A DNA stretch of 64,000 nucleotides from Fratercula arctica. Its lineage: Eukaryota > Chordata > Aves > Charadriiformes > Alcidae. A program made the position numbers and the translations under genes. The DNA is taken from NCBI GenBank assembly GCA_947846985.1, contig CANTUZ010000008.1:25067352-25131351 (forward strand), written 5' to 3'. The notes beneath the pieces are model-generated. The model ran no database searches. It saw only the letters and a list, made by a program, of their open reading frames with translations, and was not told the DNA's origin. The number at the start of each line of letters is the position of its first letter. Position 1 is the stretch's first letter. Below are positions 53,618 through 64,000 of the stretch, in pieces.

Positions 53618-55839
53618 ATTATTTTGTTTGTTTGTTTTCAAGAGAAGGTTTACTAGGGAAAATGAAACACTGAAACATTGGACCAGGCTAAAATGGTCTT
53701 CCTGTAACTGATTCCTGGGAGGTTTTATCCCAGTTTGTTACTTGGCTGCTCAGTTATCTCAGCCTCCTATTTTCTTGTCTGCCTTACCATGGAGAAATAT
53801 CCAATTCTGTTTCTTTCTGGTTTTGTACTTACTTTTTATGAGACCTCACATGCTAGTTCTCTGGGCTTACTGAAACCTGCTTCCTGGAGATCCATGATAT
53901 TTATTTTGGTGCTTCTCTTTTCACTTTTCTCTCTCTGAATTTTGCAACTTGTGACCATTATTGTCCATGATGCTATCCACTAAAATTCTCCAAAAAGTTG
54001 TCACCAAGATGTTCTGAGAATTTCAGGTCTGATTCCCTTTAATTTCTGGATGTTTTTATAAGTGTATATGATTTTGTAGCATACGAAAAGACTGCCTTTT
54101 CATTCACCCTCTCTTCTCTGAAAAAGCTTTATACTTGAAATTAAATATCAGCGATATGAATACGCTACAAATTAGAACTACAGCAGGCTCCTTAATGAGC
54201 CTCCCTCCTTTGGAGAACAGCAAAGCATGCAAACAGGGAGTATTGTTCTTAAATAACTCCTAGAAACAATTCTATACAATGCAAAGCATTATTGTCAGGG
54301 TTGCGGTGGAGTCCTATACCCCTGCCCTCTGTTGCAACTCAAGTCCCTAAAACCTTTACTGACCTCGCTTTCCACCAGGTGCATGTCCAAAACACCCCTA
54401 CGATGTCCTCTTTGCCCAAAACTTGAAATGGGAGGCATCAATTTGCAGAGAAAGAACAGGCTAAAGCTTTAGAGGGCTTTTTGACTGTTGTACTAGTTTG
54501 GGAAGCAGAAAAATGTTTGAATCCTCCGTAATTCGGCTTTTGACCTCAGAGTCAGAACATCAACAAAATTCTAACTAAACAGTTTTGCCAAAAGAACCCT
54601 GATATACACAATAAAGGAGAAGTTTTTCTTCATAACCATGTTAGATAAAATTTGTAACAAAGCTTAAGAAATTTTCCACCAAAATACTACATTTTGTTGG
54701 TTTTAGTTATAGCAAATCCTTTAGAAACCTATTTTGTCCGCTGGCATGCCAGTTCTGAAAAGCAGTTGATTCAAATCATCTCTGTTCTGGAAGGAAAAAA
54801 AAAAAAAAAAGGCCAAATCTTGTTCTTTACACAAACGGATTTGACACATTTTTATTTCTGAGAAATGAATGTCTTACTAGGTTGTTTAGGGTAATCTGTT
54901 GAGTCAAGAGTCTGTTCTGAATTAGGGCTAGACATCTCAAGAGATGGATCTTTTTTTGGAAATAAGTACTTTTTTTTTTTTTCCTCCCTTTACTTCTAAA
55001 CACATGGGCCATGACCAAAAGTACGCGCTGACTTAAATTTGCTTTAGCTCATCCTTCAGCTAACAGAAACTAGAGGTGCCTTACCTTCTGCACTAGTGTC
55101 TCCACAGTAGTGTTGAACAGACTTAAACAACACTTGTTTAACTTTGACCACCCAGCAGTTCACTTGAAGTTTGCAAGTGCTCCTATTTAGGCAAGGTCTG
55201 AATGTAAGAGACCGGACGTTGGCAGTGGTGATTCAGAAGTATCATAGCAAGCTACGTCTGTGCTAGGGAGTGTCCACCATTTCAAACACTTTTATAGAGT
55301 GATATGATTCGACGCAGACTTTTAGATCAAATACATGCTTAAAGATGCAGTCTCCAGACTTACTGAAGTCAGCAATAAAATTTCCACTGAATTGAAACAA
55401 AAATATGACTTCACCCATGTACTTTGTTGGTACTTTAAAGGTCTATTTTATCCCTTTGAGAAACTCCTGTGACAAAACGTACAGAACTCAGTACAATGCT
55501 TCAAAGCTCAGTTGTTGCCATACTAATGTGACTTTAAGGAATAACTGCTTTCATTTATCATCTATCATGCACGTGCCCTTTGGTCTAGAATGTATAGTAA
55601 GGGGAACTAGTAGCATAAGATTAGTATAAGTGGCATTTGCTTGGAAAGCAGGAAGGTGATACTAGAGTATCTGCACATGAAGTATAGTCCTTCTAGAGCT
55701 ATAGTGCAAGATTAAGAAGATATAATAGGAATGCTTTACCTACATTTTTTTCTTTAAACCAAAACAAAAATACCTCACCCCTTCAACTTTAAAGAAAGTG
55801 CATGCACTATTTCAGGACTACTACACTTGTCTCTTTTGT

Positions 55840-55957
55840 TTTGGTTTTTTTTTTTTTTTAAGAACGTCAGCTAGCGTGCATAAGGTTATTTTTTTTCCTG
55901 TTTGCTTTGTTTTCGTTTGTTGGTTTGTTTTGTTTTTTGTTTTTTTTTTTTTTTTAA
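55840..55957. repeat. T/GTTT-rich low-complexity tract
   Basis: T-runs mixed with GTTT units, ending in a T-run of about 16. The complementary frame encodes only Lys/Thr-rich sequence and is not a gene. Confidence 0.8.
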
Positions 55958-56451
55958 ACTTCATTTTATCTTTCATATTTATCCAGTATAAGGAATGTGT
56001 AAGGGAAAAAAATTTCAAAAACCTACGTACCTTAGTAGTGCTTGTAACTTCTTTGTAAAATCATTTTATGTGCCACTCATATTGCTGAAATTTTATTAGG
56101 TCTATAGTATTAAAAGTATCTCTAGATCCACACAATAACAACCAAAGATACACTTAATCCCTCATGACACACAGAAGATACTTTGTATGAAATCCCCGTT
56201 GTCTTGCTATGTGCCTTAAGCAAAACTTACCAGCTATTTCTACCTGTTCTCTGAAAGATTTTTGTTAAGGACTTTGTGGCTTAAAACTGTGGGAAGCTTA
56301 TGTCAGGCATCAAGGTACCTGCACCTCATGCTACATAACTCCTGTTCCAGATGGAGTAAGACCATATTGAGAAATGGGCATTTGATATCCTGAGCAAATT
56401 AAAAAAATGTTTTGGGAAGGAAAAAGGTTGTGCTATTGAGACAGGAAGAAG

Positions 56452-56496
56452 TGACCAGTATAATAGAAGCTGGTCTTTGAGACCAGTATAATAGAA
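56452..56496. repeat. Local duplication (16-bp direct repeat) with embedded hairpin
   Basis: GACCAGTATAATAGAA occurs at 56452-56467 and 56481-56496, period 29. Between them CTGGTCT (56470-56476) and AGACCAG (56480-56486) form a perfect 7-bp stem with a TTG loop. Confidence 0.8.
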
Positions 56497-56757
56497 ACAA
56501 AAATGTAAAAGGATGAAGTACGGCATCATGGATTTGGGGAACAGTTGCAAGCAGTTCCAGCCAAAAGAATAGTTCAGAAGGACTTGGTTTATTAATGATT
56601 CCTGTGATATCTGTAAGCTACCAACATAGAAATCTGCTGTGAAAAGGCCAATAACTTTCTACCCTGATGATGTGCCATTCGTGTGTTATGATGCTGACAT
56701 TCTGGTGTTCAGTGTGCCCTGCAGGCACTGTGAATTCTTGTGCCAGGTCTTGGCTGT

Positions 56758-56790
56758 GCCAAGTTCTCTTTACAGTACATATGTTTACTC
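56758..56790 (+). repeat. Diverged direct repeat, left copy
   Basis: About 33 bp (GCCAAGTTCTCTTTACAGTA and onward) immediately left of the CR1 copy F 3' end match 59968-60000 to the right of that CR1. The mismatches I can count are about eight or fewer and all are transitions. Confidence 0.45.
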
Positions 56791-57043
56791 TCAAGTTGGA
56801 GGGGACCCATAAGAATCATTGTGTCCAACTCCCTGCTCCTCACAGGACTACCTAAAATGAAACCTTATAACTAAGAGCACTGTCCAGACGCTCCTTGAAT
56901 TCTGACAGGCTTGGTTCCAGGACAAATTCCTTGGGGAGCCTGCTCCAGTGATCGACGACCCTCAGTGAAGAACCTTTTCCTAATGTCCGATCTGAGCTTC
57001 CCCTGATGCAGCTTCATTCCATTTCCTTGTGTCCTGTTGCGGG

Positions 57044-57322
57044 TCACCAGAGGAGATCAGCACCTCCCCATCCACTGCTCCCCTTGAGGAAGTTGTAGAG
57101 TGCAATGAGGGCACCCCTCAGCATTCTCTTCTCCAAGATGAGCAAACCAAATGACCTCAGCTGCTCCTTGTAAGTGTTGCCCTCGATGCCTTTCACCATC
57201 TTGGTCATCCTCCTCTGGACACTCTCTAATAGTTTGATATCCTTCTTGTATTGAGGTGTCCAAAACCACACACAGTACTTGATGTGGGGACGCACCAGTG
57301 CGATGTAGAGTGGGACAATCAC
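57044..57322 (-). pseudogene. CR1 ORF2 C-terminal fragment (copy F)
   Basis: A 92-codon frame: [30 protein letters not shown] and [19 protein letters not shown]. It matches the segment of ORF2 after the reverse transcriptase core and is cut off by a stop soon after. It is separated from the catalytic part by frame changes and stops between 57330 and 57640. Confidence 0.88.
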
Positions 57323-57643
57323 CTCCCTTGACTGGCTAGCTATGCTGTGCTTGATGCACCCCAGGCCATGGTTGTCCCTTTTGGCTACCTATTTGGCACA
57401 CTATTGACTCGTATTCAACTTGTCATCAACCCAAACCCCCAGATCTCTTTCTGTGGGACTGCTCTCCAGCCTCTTGCCACCCAATTTGTATGTATAACGA
57501 GGATTGCCCTATCCCAGTTGAAGAATCTGTCACTTGCTCTTGTTAAATTTTATTTGATTGGTGATTGCCCAGCTCTCTAGCCCCTCTGTAAGGTCCAGAT
57601 TGCTCTGTAAGGTCTGTCTGCCCTTGAGGGAGTCCACAGCTCC

Positions 57644-58334
57644 TCATAATTTAGTATCATCAGCAAACTTATTTAATGTATATTTTATTTCTTCCTCCAG
57701 ATCATTTATAAAAACACTGAAGAGCACTGGCCTTAAATTGAGCCCTGGGGAACCCCACTGGTGATTGGCCACCAGCCTGATATAACCCCACTTACTATAA
57801 TCGATTGAGCCTGACCCATCAACCAATTGCTCACCAAATGTATTTTGGACTTGTCTAGCAGTGAGCTGGGCAGTTTGTCCAGAGGATACTGTGAGAGACA
57901 GTATCAAAAGCTTTGCTAAAATCCAAAAACATCACTACTGGCTTCCCTTGGCCAACTGGATGGGTGACCTTGTCATAAAAGGAAATTAAGTTGATTAAGC
58001 AGGACTTTCCCCTGATGAACCCATGCTGGCTATGACCAATGACTGTGTTGTCTCTCAAGTGTTTTTCAGTAACTCCCAGAATAACCTTCTCCATAATTTT
58101 ACCAGGCACTGAAGTGATACCAACAGGCCTGAAATTACCAAGGTCTTCCTTCTTACCGTTCTTGAAAATTGGGATGCTTGCCAGTTTCCAGTCAACAGGG
58201 ACCTCTCCAGACTCCCAAGACTGTTGAAAAACAATGGAGAGAGGTCCCGTGATGACATTGGTCAGCTCTTTCAGTACCATGGGATGAATCCTATTGGGCC
58301 CCATGGATCTATACACATCCAACTGGAGCAGCAA
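57644..58334 (-). pseudogene. CR1 ORF2 reverse transcriptase remnant (copy F)
   Basis: Two overlapping frames. The first (58334-57855, 159 codons) has SMGPNRIHPMVLKEL, SGEVPVDWKLA, FRPVGITSVPGKIME, HSQHGFIRGKSC and motif [15 protein letters not shown] with its aspartate kept. A frame change near 57880 leads to the second (57907-57644), which ends NKFADDTKL, keeping both motif C aspartates, and then a stop. Motif B is altered (GSPGLNLRPVLF). Unlike copies B, C and D the catalytic aspartates survive, but the frame is broken. Confidence 0.9.
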
Positions 58335-58430
58335 GTCTCGAACAAGCTCAGGGTAGGCTGGGAGTTTATCATCCTCCCAGTCATGGTCTGGCTGACAGAC
58401 CTGTCCCAGGGAAGATAGGGTGCAGTTCTA

Positions 58431-58960
58431 GCAGTCTCTATCTCTCTCAGACTCCCTAATGCTCCTCAACCTTTCCACCTCCTTCAGAGCTCTGTCACTA
58501 AGTGGAGGAGTTGCTCTACCTAGCTGCATCTCCCACAGGAGTGCTGACTGCTGTGTGTTCCCACTGGAGCTCTGCCTGGAATACTGCATTGGACATCGCA
58601 GGTGTAGAGCTTAGAGAGGTCATGGCTTCTGCTGGGTGGTTACCATCACTCCCTGGTTGAGCTGGCAGACCTACAATGTCCTTACTGCGCAAACTGCCAT
58701 TTTGCACCCTGTTTGCCCACCCTGGTCACCAGCGCTCCCCAGGGGCTTCTGTTATACAGGTTGGGGGGGAAAGGGGGTGAGGGGCCTTGCCCACCATTGT
58801 TCCTGGCCCCGTCAGTGTGTCCTCAGCCACTGTGGCAGAAGCTGCAGGTTCCCGGTGGGTCTCTCCCTGCTTCCCCAAGGTTCTCCTGGTTGGGGAACCC
58901 TCCTGCACACCACAATGGAGTGCTCCGCTGCAGATGGTGCCAGCATCGCAGATGCTCACC
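58431..58960 (-). pseudogene. CR1 ORF1-like remnant
   Basis: On the minus strand 58490-58431 encodes ALKEVERLRSIRESERDRD followed by Cys and a stop. Avian CR1 ORF1 proteins carry a closely similar RLRSIRESE coiled-coil segment (from memory). The GC-rich sequence further 5' (to about 58960) has open frames of 63 and 77 codons with no clear match; I take them as the degenerate upstream part of ORF1. ORF1 is an RNA-binding partner of ORF2. Here it is broken and truncated. Confidence 0.55.
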
Positions 58961-59967
58961 TCAGTGATTCACAGGACACTTAAATGTCCCAAGCGAATTT
59001 GAAGTGCTCAGGTGGGGAGGTAGAGGGAGAAGAAGAAGGGCTGAAAGAGGAGGTTACTCTGTCCCTCCTCAGCTAAAGCTTCTCTTCTGCCTCAAAGTGG
59101 AGCTGAGGAACCATGTGTCCTCCTCCCTCTCTTGCTGTTCATGTCGGCCACAACTGCTACACTCCTACAATGAGACTGCAAACATTGGGCCTTGATGGAA
59201 GAGTACAAGTAGTGGTGTACAAAATACCTTTTGGAAACAACCTAGAACACTGGTGCCCTAATATCATTTTGACAAAGACCTTAAAGAAAAAGAAAGATTG
59301 AAATAAATGCTGTAGATGATTACCAAGATGTTCAGGGCGCCTGGAAGAGTCAAGAAGACCTTGGTTTGCTTGAGCTACAAATTTGAAGACTGAGAAGGTC
59401 TCTGCTGCTGTTGTCAAGCAGTTGTTAGCGGACTTTTTTCCCCTCCATGAACAGTTGGCACAAGAACAGATGTGTGTAAACTGGATCAAAGTTGTTTTAA
59501 TGTGGAGAGAAGGAAGCTTTAAAACCTTTCTGGAGTAGCCTTCCAATAAGAATGCTAGAAGTCTAAGCATAAAAACTGGTAATTTTTACAACAAAAAATT
59601 TGAGTTTATAGACTGTTACCAAAAAAGCAGGCTCAAGAGCAAAGATGATCTTTTCCTTAAAGTCCTAAGAGTACTGAATCTGGGGAATGCCTCTCTAGCA
59701 TAGTTATTTGTCTGAATCCTCTGCAGTATACACACAAACAATTTTTTTTTTTTTTTGCATGATTTATATAACTGACATTTAATTCCAACAATTCTGAGAA
59801 AAAGCTCAACAAATTAATTATATGTGTAAACTGTTTGCCATAAATTTATCTAAAAGAAACTTTGGCATTGCTTCTGTTTACGAATGCACCTGACCTTTTC
59901 TGTTCCTTTGTACAATGCAAGCATCAGTGTCAGCAGAGTTTAACAAGATCCAGACAGTAGAAGGGTT

Positions 59968-60000
59968 GCCAGATTCTCTTTATGGTGTATGTGTTTACTC
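59968..60000 (+). repeat. Diverged direct repeat, right copy
   Basis: GCCAGATTCTCTTTATGGTG and onward, ending TGTTTACTC, matches 56758-56790 on the other side of CR1 copy F, with only transition differences seen. Confidence 0.45.
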
Positions 60001-60020
60001 CAGCCTCAAGATCTTTTTCC

Positions 60021-60040
60021 TTTTTTTTTTTTTTTTTTTT
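60021..60040. repeat. (T)20 homopolymer
   Basis: 20 consecutive T. Simple sequence. Confidence 0.9.
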
Positions 60041-62736
60041 AAATAGGACACTAACTGTTGAAAAATATCTACTTTCCAGATAAATTTGGAAGGCTGGAGT
60101 GGGAGGGAAGGAATTTGGAAGTCCAGGAACATGCAGTGGTTCTCACCCTGTTTTTAATCTGTGAGCCCAGACTGGAGGAGCCTCACTTGAACTGTGTGTT
60201 TTCATGGGAATACTGTCTATGTAATCTATATTTGTGTTAACACTTATGCTTCAAGTCTTTGCAAATATTTCTTTAAGCTTTTCTATATTTCTCCAGAGCT
60301 TACCTGCTTCTGGTCTATTTGCATTGGCTTAAAAATGAAGGCAACAAATCAGTATGCTTTGAAGCACAGTTTCCAAGAAATACATTATTTATTTTGGAAA
60401 CCCCTAGAGAGAATAAACTGTCATAGGTGAGCATTAGAAAAGTATTATCCTGTAAATCAGATAAGACACAGGCGAGACATTCCTAGAAATTCTTGTTCCA
60501 TGGATTTCTCTTTCCTCACATCAGCCATTGGGCTCGTGTGGTGTGCTGGAAATAATCTTATTTGCATCTTCAATGTGAGTTTCAGGAGTCATTTGGGAAT
60601 GTGTTCTTTGGGAGAATTGAGTGCCTTTGCACTATGGTCTGCTGTATTTCCAAAGAGGAATTCAATTTATTTTTCAGATCTCAGCCATAAACATGATTTG
60701 ATTCTGGCCTATACGAGTCACTGAATGTCTTTATTATACACTTTGCTCTTTGCACAGGGCTCTTTGCTCTCCCATTCAAATCGAGGTGTCCTGTATGCAA
60801 AACCAGATGACTGTCAAGAGGCCTTTCAAGGGACTCCCCGCCAAGGGTCCACCACAGAAGAATGTGCTTCCCACCCAGGTCTGCTGTAGCACTGACTTGC
60901 TAACATTCTGGATGTGCTGCAAATTATGCTCGTTTATGGAAGACTTTGAATGCAGGATTTTAGTTTCTGTCCTCGTTATTGCAGTGTTTGGCCATGCAGT
61001 GATATATACTGCTCTCTTATGTACAAACTGCTCTCTTGCAGTAGCTCCCTCACAAAGACAGCAGAAGATTAGTTTGTTTGGTTTTTGACTATAACAAATA
61101 TGAGATAAATTCAATCAATCTAATCTGAAAAAGAGAAGCCCATGAAGGAAGCATTTCAAAGTCCTTTTTGTGGAGTTCAAAAGACAAATTCCTTAGTTTC
61201 ACAGCAAAATCTTCTTGCTTGAGGTTTCTATGGCTAGCTCTTTACAAGTCAGCCAAGTTACCAGTTCCTATTGCAGTTTGCATGATCTTTACCTAGTAAT
61301 TCATTTTTAGGAAATTCCACTTTTCTCATTGCATGCTTCACTAAGACTGACATAAACCTGCAGGAACAATGACCAGTTCAAGCTGTTGTTTCACCCAGGA
61401 TGCGAGTGGCACTGCTGTATTTGGCAGTTTAAGTATCTTGAATTTGTTTCCTAGCACAGTTATGAAACAGGGTGCAGGGCTAGCTCCCAACTAGTTTTGC
61501 CCGTTAGGCTATGTTAAATAAAATTAATGTCTTGTTTTAAGAGACAATGTTTTGAAGTAAAAACTTTAATGTAGCCTTAAGGCAGTGTTTAGGTGATCCT
61601 CTTTGGTGCTTAAAGCCTGCTGCTATGGGCAGTTGTGTATTTCAGGATTCGTTCCTATACATACTCTTTGCTGGGTGAATATATTTTTCAACTGAGTCTA
61701 AGCCTGATGTCAGTCTTTTATGTGACCTTGCAACAAGCCAGGTCAAAACCTCTGTCCCTGACCTCAAACATGCTGTGGATCTCTGAGAAGTGAGATAATT
61801 CAATTTCTCAGCCAGATGAGAGTAGATTAATGTATGAATAGGTCCAGATGCATGAATTGTCTTCTCTTGCATTAAATAGGAGTTTGTGTAATTTGATATC
61901 GGTAGATGACACTGAGCTTATTTTCCTGCAATGTTCTTTTAACAAAGTAACAAGTTAATTAAACATCCATTTTCTGTGAATTATTTATGTCTGACGGCAC
62001 TAGTATAATCAGTATTTTTAAATAAAATCTTCGCCATCATTATTATATACAATAGTGAGCAATATGTAAGTATACTGCATTTTTTTCTTCTGTGTCATGC
62101 TAATTCTGTTTTAAATAATTATTTATAAATTTCTCATATTTAATAAACATCCTTACATACACATTCATTTGACATTCACCTTTTGGTGAAAAGCTTTCTT
62201 TTGTCACTTGAGAAACTGGCACTGAAACACTTTATACCAAAAACTTACCTATCCATTTGCATTTATTTCATGCAATGCTTTAAAAAAAAAAAATAAAAAA
62301 TTTTTACTCCAGACATGCATTTGTGCCCAAGAAAGGCGGAGACATGCTCTGTGTGGCAATACCGTGACTCTAGTTTCTGTGTTTCTTCAGCAGGGGAAGA
62401 AAAAAATTACTCTAGAGTATACGTTACATCCAGCTCATGGTAAACTGTTGCAAAAACTGTTTTTTACTGTTGGTCTTTAGCCATCAGTTAAACATCAGAC
62501 TGAGAACTGTCTTGCTGGCATAGTAAATTTTATGAGCGTTACTTTGTTCTGCTCTACAGAGAAAGATTTCCAGTTTTCACACTGCAGAAATACAGCAACA
62601 GAAAATACTGAGGAATGAAAAATAGGCTTATTTTCCATTTAAAACAGCTCTGCATTCACATCTTCAGGAGCTGCATTTCTTCATTCTCCTGGTTGTAATG
62701 CTAAAAGAATAATACTTTTAATTGTCTGCTGCGATA

Positions 62737-62756
62737 AAATAATAATAATAATAATA
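62737..62756. repeat. (AAT)n microsatellite
   Basis: About six AAT units followed by an A-run. Confidence 0.85.
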
Positions 62757-62957
62757 AAAAAGGCTGTTATGCTGAGCCATTAAGAAGTTACAAGATCTGA
62801 ATTTATCCTTATGGATCAGATGGCTAAAGCAACTGCCATGGGCCCAGATGTCTTAACAAGGTATTTCCAAGCAAGGAAAATAGCCAAGGGACAGAAGGTT
62901 ATATGTAGGCAATCCAAGTAATGAAGTATTCTTAGATATATGGTGAATAATGTAGCC

Positions 62958-62986
62958 AAAAAAAAAAAAAAAAAAGAGAGAGAGAG
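62958..62986. repeat. A18 run followed by (GA)n
   Basis: 18 A then GAGAGAGAGAG. Purine-only simple sequence. Confidence 0.9.
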
Positions 62987-63522
62987 CTTGCATAAAAAGG
63001 CATAGTTTCTTTAGTTAAGAGAAATTAAATATAAAATACTGTGTTCAGATAATATTCTGTCTGAATTTGTTGCATGAAAAAGAGAACATCAAAATTATCT
63101 CGTAGATTGCATATATCGCTCAGAAAAACTAGACTAAAAGATGCCCGCTCTATTTTAATATGCCTAAAGCGTTATTGCTGTAAAATTCAGAAGAATCTCT
63201 GGCAAAATTCTGGCATGCAATTTTGATATCCTTGAAAGGTAAGGCTCAAAATCTACTTAAACAACATGGTTATCCTCTTGTAGCTCACTTGTTAGAGGGG
63301 TGGTGTTTAGAGTAGATAGATCTGATTTTTGGTGGCTGATAAAACCTGAATCCTAACTATAATAATAACTGTTTCTTGCGTTACACTCTGAGTTTCTATA
63401 ATGCTTTAAACTCAGAAATGAAGTGGTTGTTTTAGACCTAATCGTGCACGCATGTTAACAATAAACATGAATGGCATCTCTTATTTCGGTAGGACAGTAT
63501 GCCAGAGACTTACCAAGTATGC

Positions 63523-63544
63523 AAAAAAAAAAAAAAAAAAAAAA
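63523..63544. repeat. (A)22 homopolymer
   Basis: 22 consecutive A. Simple sequence; no retroposed body recognised to its left. Confidence 0.9.
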
Positions 63545-64000
63545 GTCAAATTGTATCTGAACAGAAGTCAGAATTGTACTATAAGATAAAGAAGGAGCTG
63601 TAGTGCTGACCTATTCATGAAACATCAGATCATCAGAATGTAAGGAAACCAAGAGCAGAGGAAGTTATGTTAGGAAAATTGCACTGCACTGTAGATTTGC
63701 TTTACTTTTCCCAATTTAAAAACACTCCAAACCAAAAAATGAAGTGAGATGTAATACTACAATGAGGTTGTATTTTGCCCCAGCTCTTACATTTTACAAA
63801 AAACCCCCAAAAAACAGTAAAAGCCATACTCCACACAACAAATGGTAAATTCTGGTAATTTACTGTTAACAGTTCAGCAGTATCCCCCTTGTTTTCCTTC
63901 AATCTTTATCAATCTCGTCCCAAAATGCCATATCAGATTCCCAAACTATTTTCCTTACATTCTAGACCACTAACTGGCAGACTGGTACCATATGACGCTT

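Larger units (their letters stand above)
52505..56757. other. Unique AT-rich non-coding stretch with homopolymers
   Basis: No gene or known repeat is recognised. It holds a T-run at 53591-53617, A16 at 54795-54810, T13 at 54970-54982, a T/GTTT-rich tract at 55840-55957 and a local duplication with a hairpin at 56452-56496. Open frames are below 87 codons. Confidence 0.45.
56791..59190 (-). mobile_element. CR1 LINE copy F, internally deleted
   Basis: A CR1 element on the minus strand, more diverged than copies A-D. The 3' end lies near 56791 without a recognisable octamer tail. From 3' to 5' it shows the C-terminal ORF2 (57322-57044), motif C FADDTKL (near 57650), motif [15 protein letters not shown] (near 57910), SMGPNRIHP (near 58300), and then directly an ORF1-like segment (ALKEVERLRSIRESER, 58490-58443). 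The endonuclease and linker that should lie between are missing. The 5' limit is uncertain; I place it between 59000 and 59190, where GC-rich sequence ends. Confidence 0.88.
59191..64000. other. Unique AT-rich non-coding stretch with homopolymers
   Basis: No gene or known repeat is recognised. It holds T15 at 59742-59756, T20 at 60021-60040, (AAT)n at 62737-62756, an A18 run followed by GA repeats at 62958-62986 and A22 at 63523-63544. Two antisense 112-codon frames overlap at 60750-61114 without a motif. Confidence 0.45.

Noticed and set aside
55821..56018. Lys-rich minus-strand open frame
   Set aside because: It is the translation of a T/GTTT low-complexity tract.
59157..59570. 137-codon minus-strand open frame
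   Set aside because: No motif. It crosses from unique sequence toward the uncertain 5' edge of CR1 copy F, and it contains a Phe/Lys-rich stretch from an A-rich run.
62251..62279. Minus-strand mini-exon with donor GATAG|GTAAGT
   Set aside because: The only acceptor is AAAG after a T-run, a poor match, and the block is only 29 bp.

Overview
The window looks like avian nuclear DNA: AT-rich, mostly non-coding, with no intact host protein-coding gene that I can recognise. The evidence for a bird is six CR1 LINE copies (8.7, 29, 36, 42-45, 50 and 57-59 kb), several ending in the ATTCTRTG-type octamer tail, plus a solo LTR of a family I recall as common in bird genomes (52.1-52.5 kb). Homopolymer and AT microsatellites fill out the repeats. 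No bacterial features, CRISPR array, rRNA or convincing tRNA was seen. The setting fits a large intron or intergenic desert; this is inference, since no anchoring gene is present.

Layout. 1-8.7 kb: unique sequence with a hairpin, a short tandem duplication, an exon-like block (633-699) and a minus-strand open frame with a good start context and a splice donor (3429-3336). 8.7-9.5 kb: CR1 copy A, minus. 9.5-29 kb: unique sequence with exon-like blocks at 14.5, 19.0 and 25.0 kb, a GC-richer patch at 19.6-20.8 kb, a possible G-quadruplex and two T28 runs. 29-30.1 kb: CR1 copy B, plus. 35.9-37.6 kb: CR1 copy C, plus. 38.0 kb: palindrome with an E-box. 42.0-44.9 kb: CR1 copy D, minus, the longest, with an 820-codon open ORF2 frame. 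50.3-50.7 kb: CR1 copy E, plus. 51.4 kb: (TA)n. 52.1-52.5 kb: solo LTR, minus. 56.8-59.2 kb: CR1 copy F, minus, lacking the endonuclease region. 59.2-64 kb: unique sequence and homopolymers.

The most interesting observations concern the CR1 copies. Copies A and C have 3' ends differing at about 3 of 316 bases, while copy C resembles copy B upstream of a sharp switch near 37,320, so C looks like a mosaic of two lineages. Copy D keeps 820 codons open although the reverse transcriptase and endonuclease catalytic residues are changed. Copy F joins an ORF1 remnant directly to the reverse transcriptase. Separately, several blocks have good splice sites and could be exons of an undescribed transcript, best at 18970-19043 and 24987-25107. 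I found no clear case for a new biological system.
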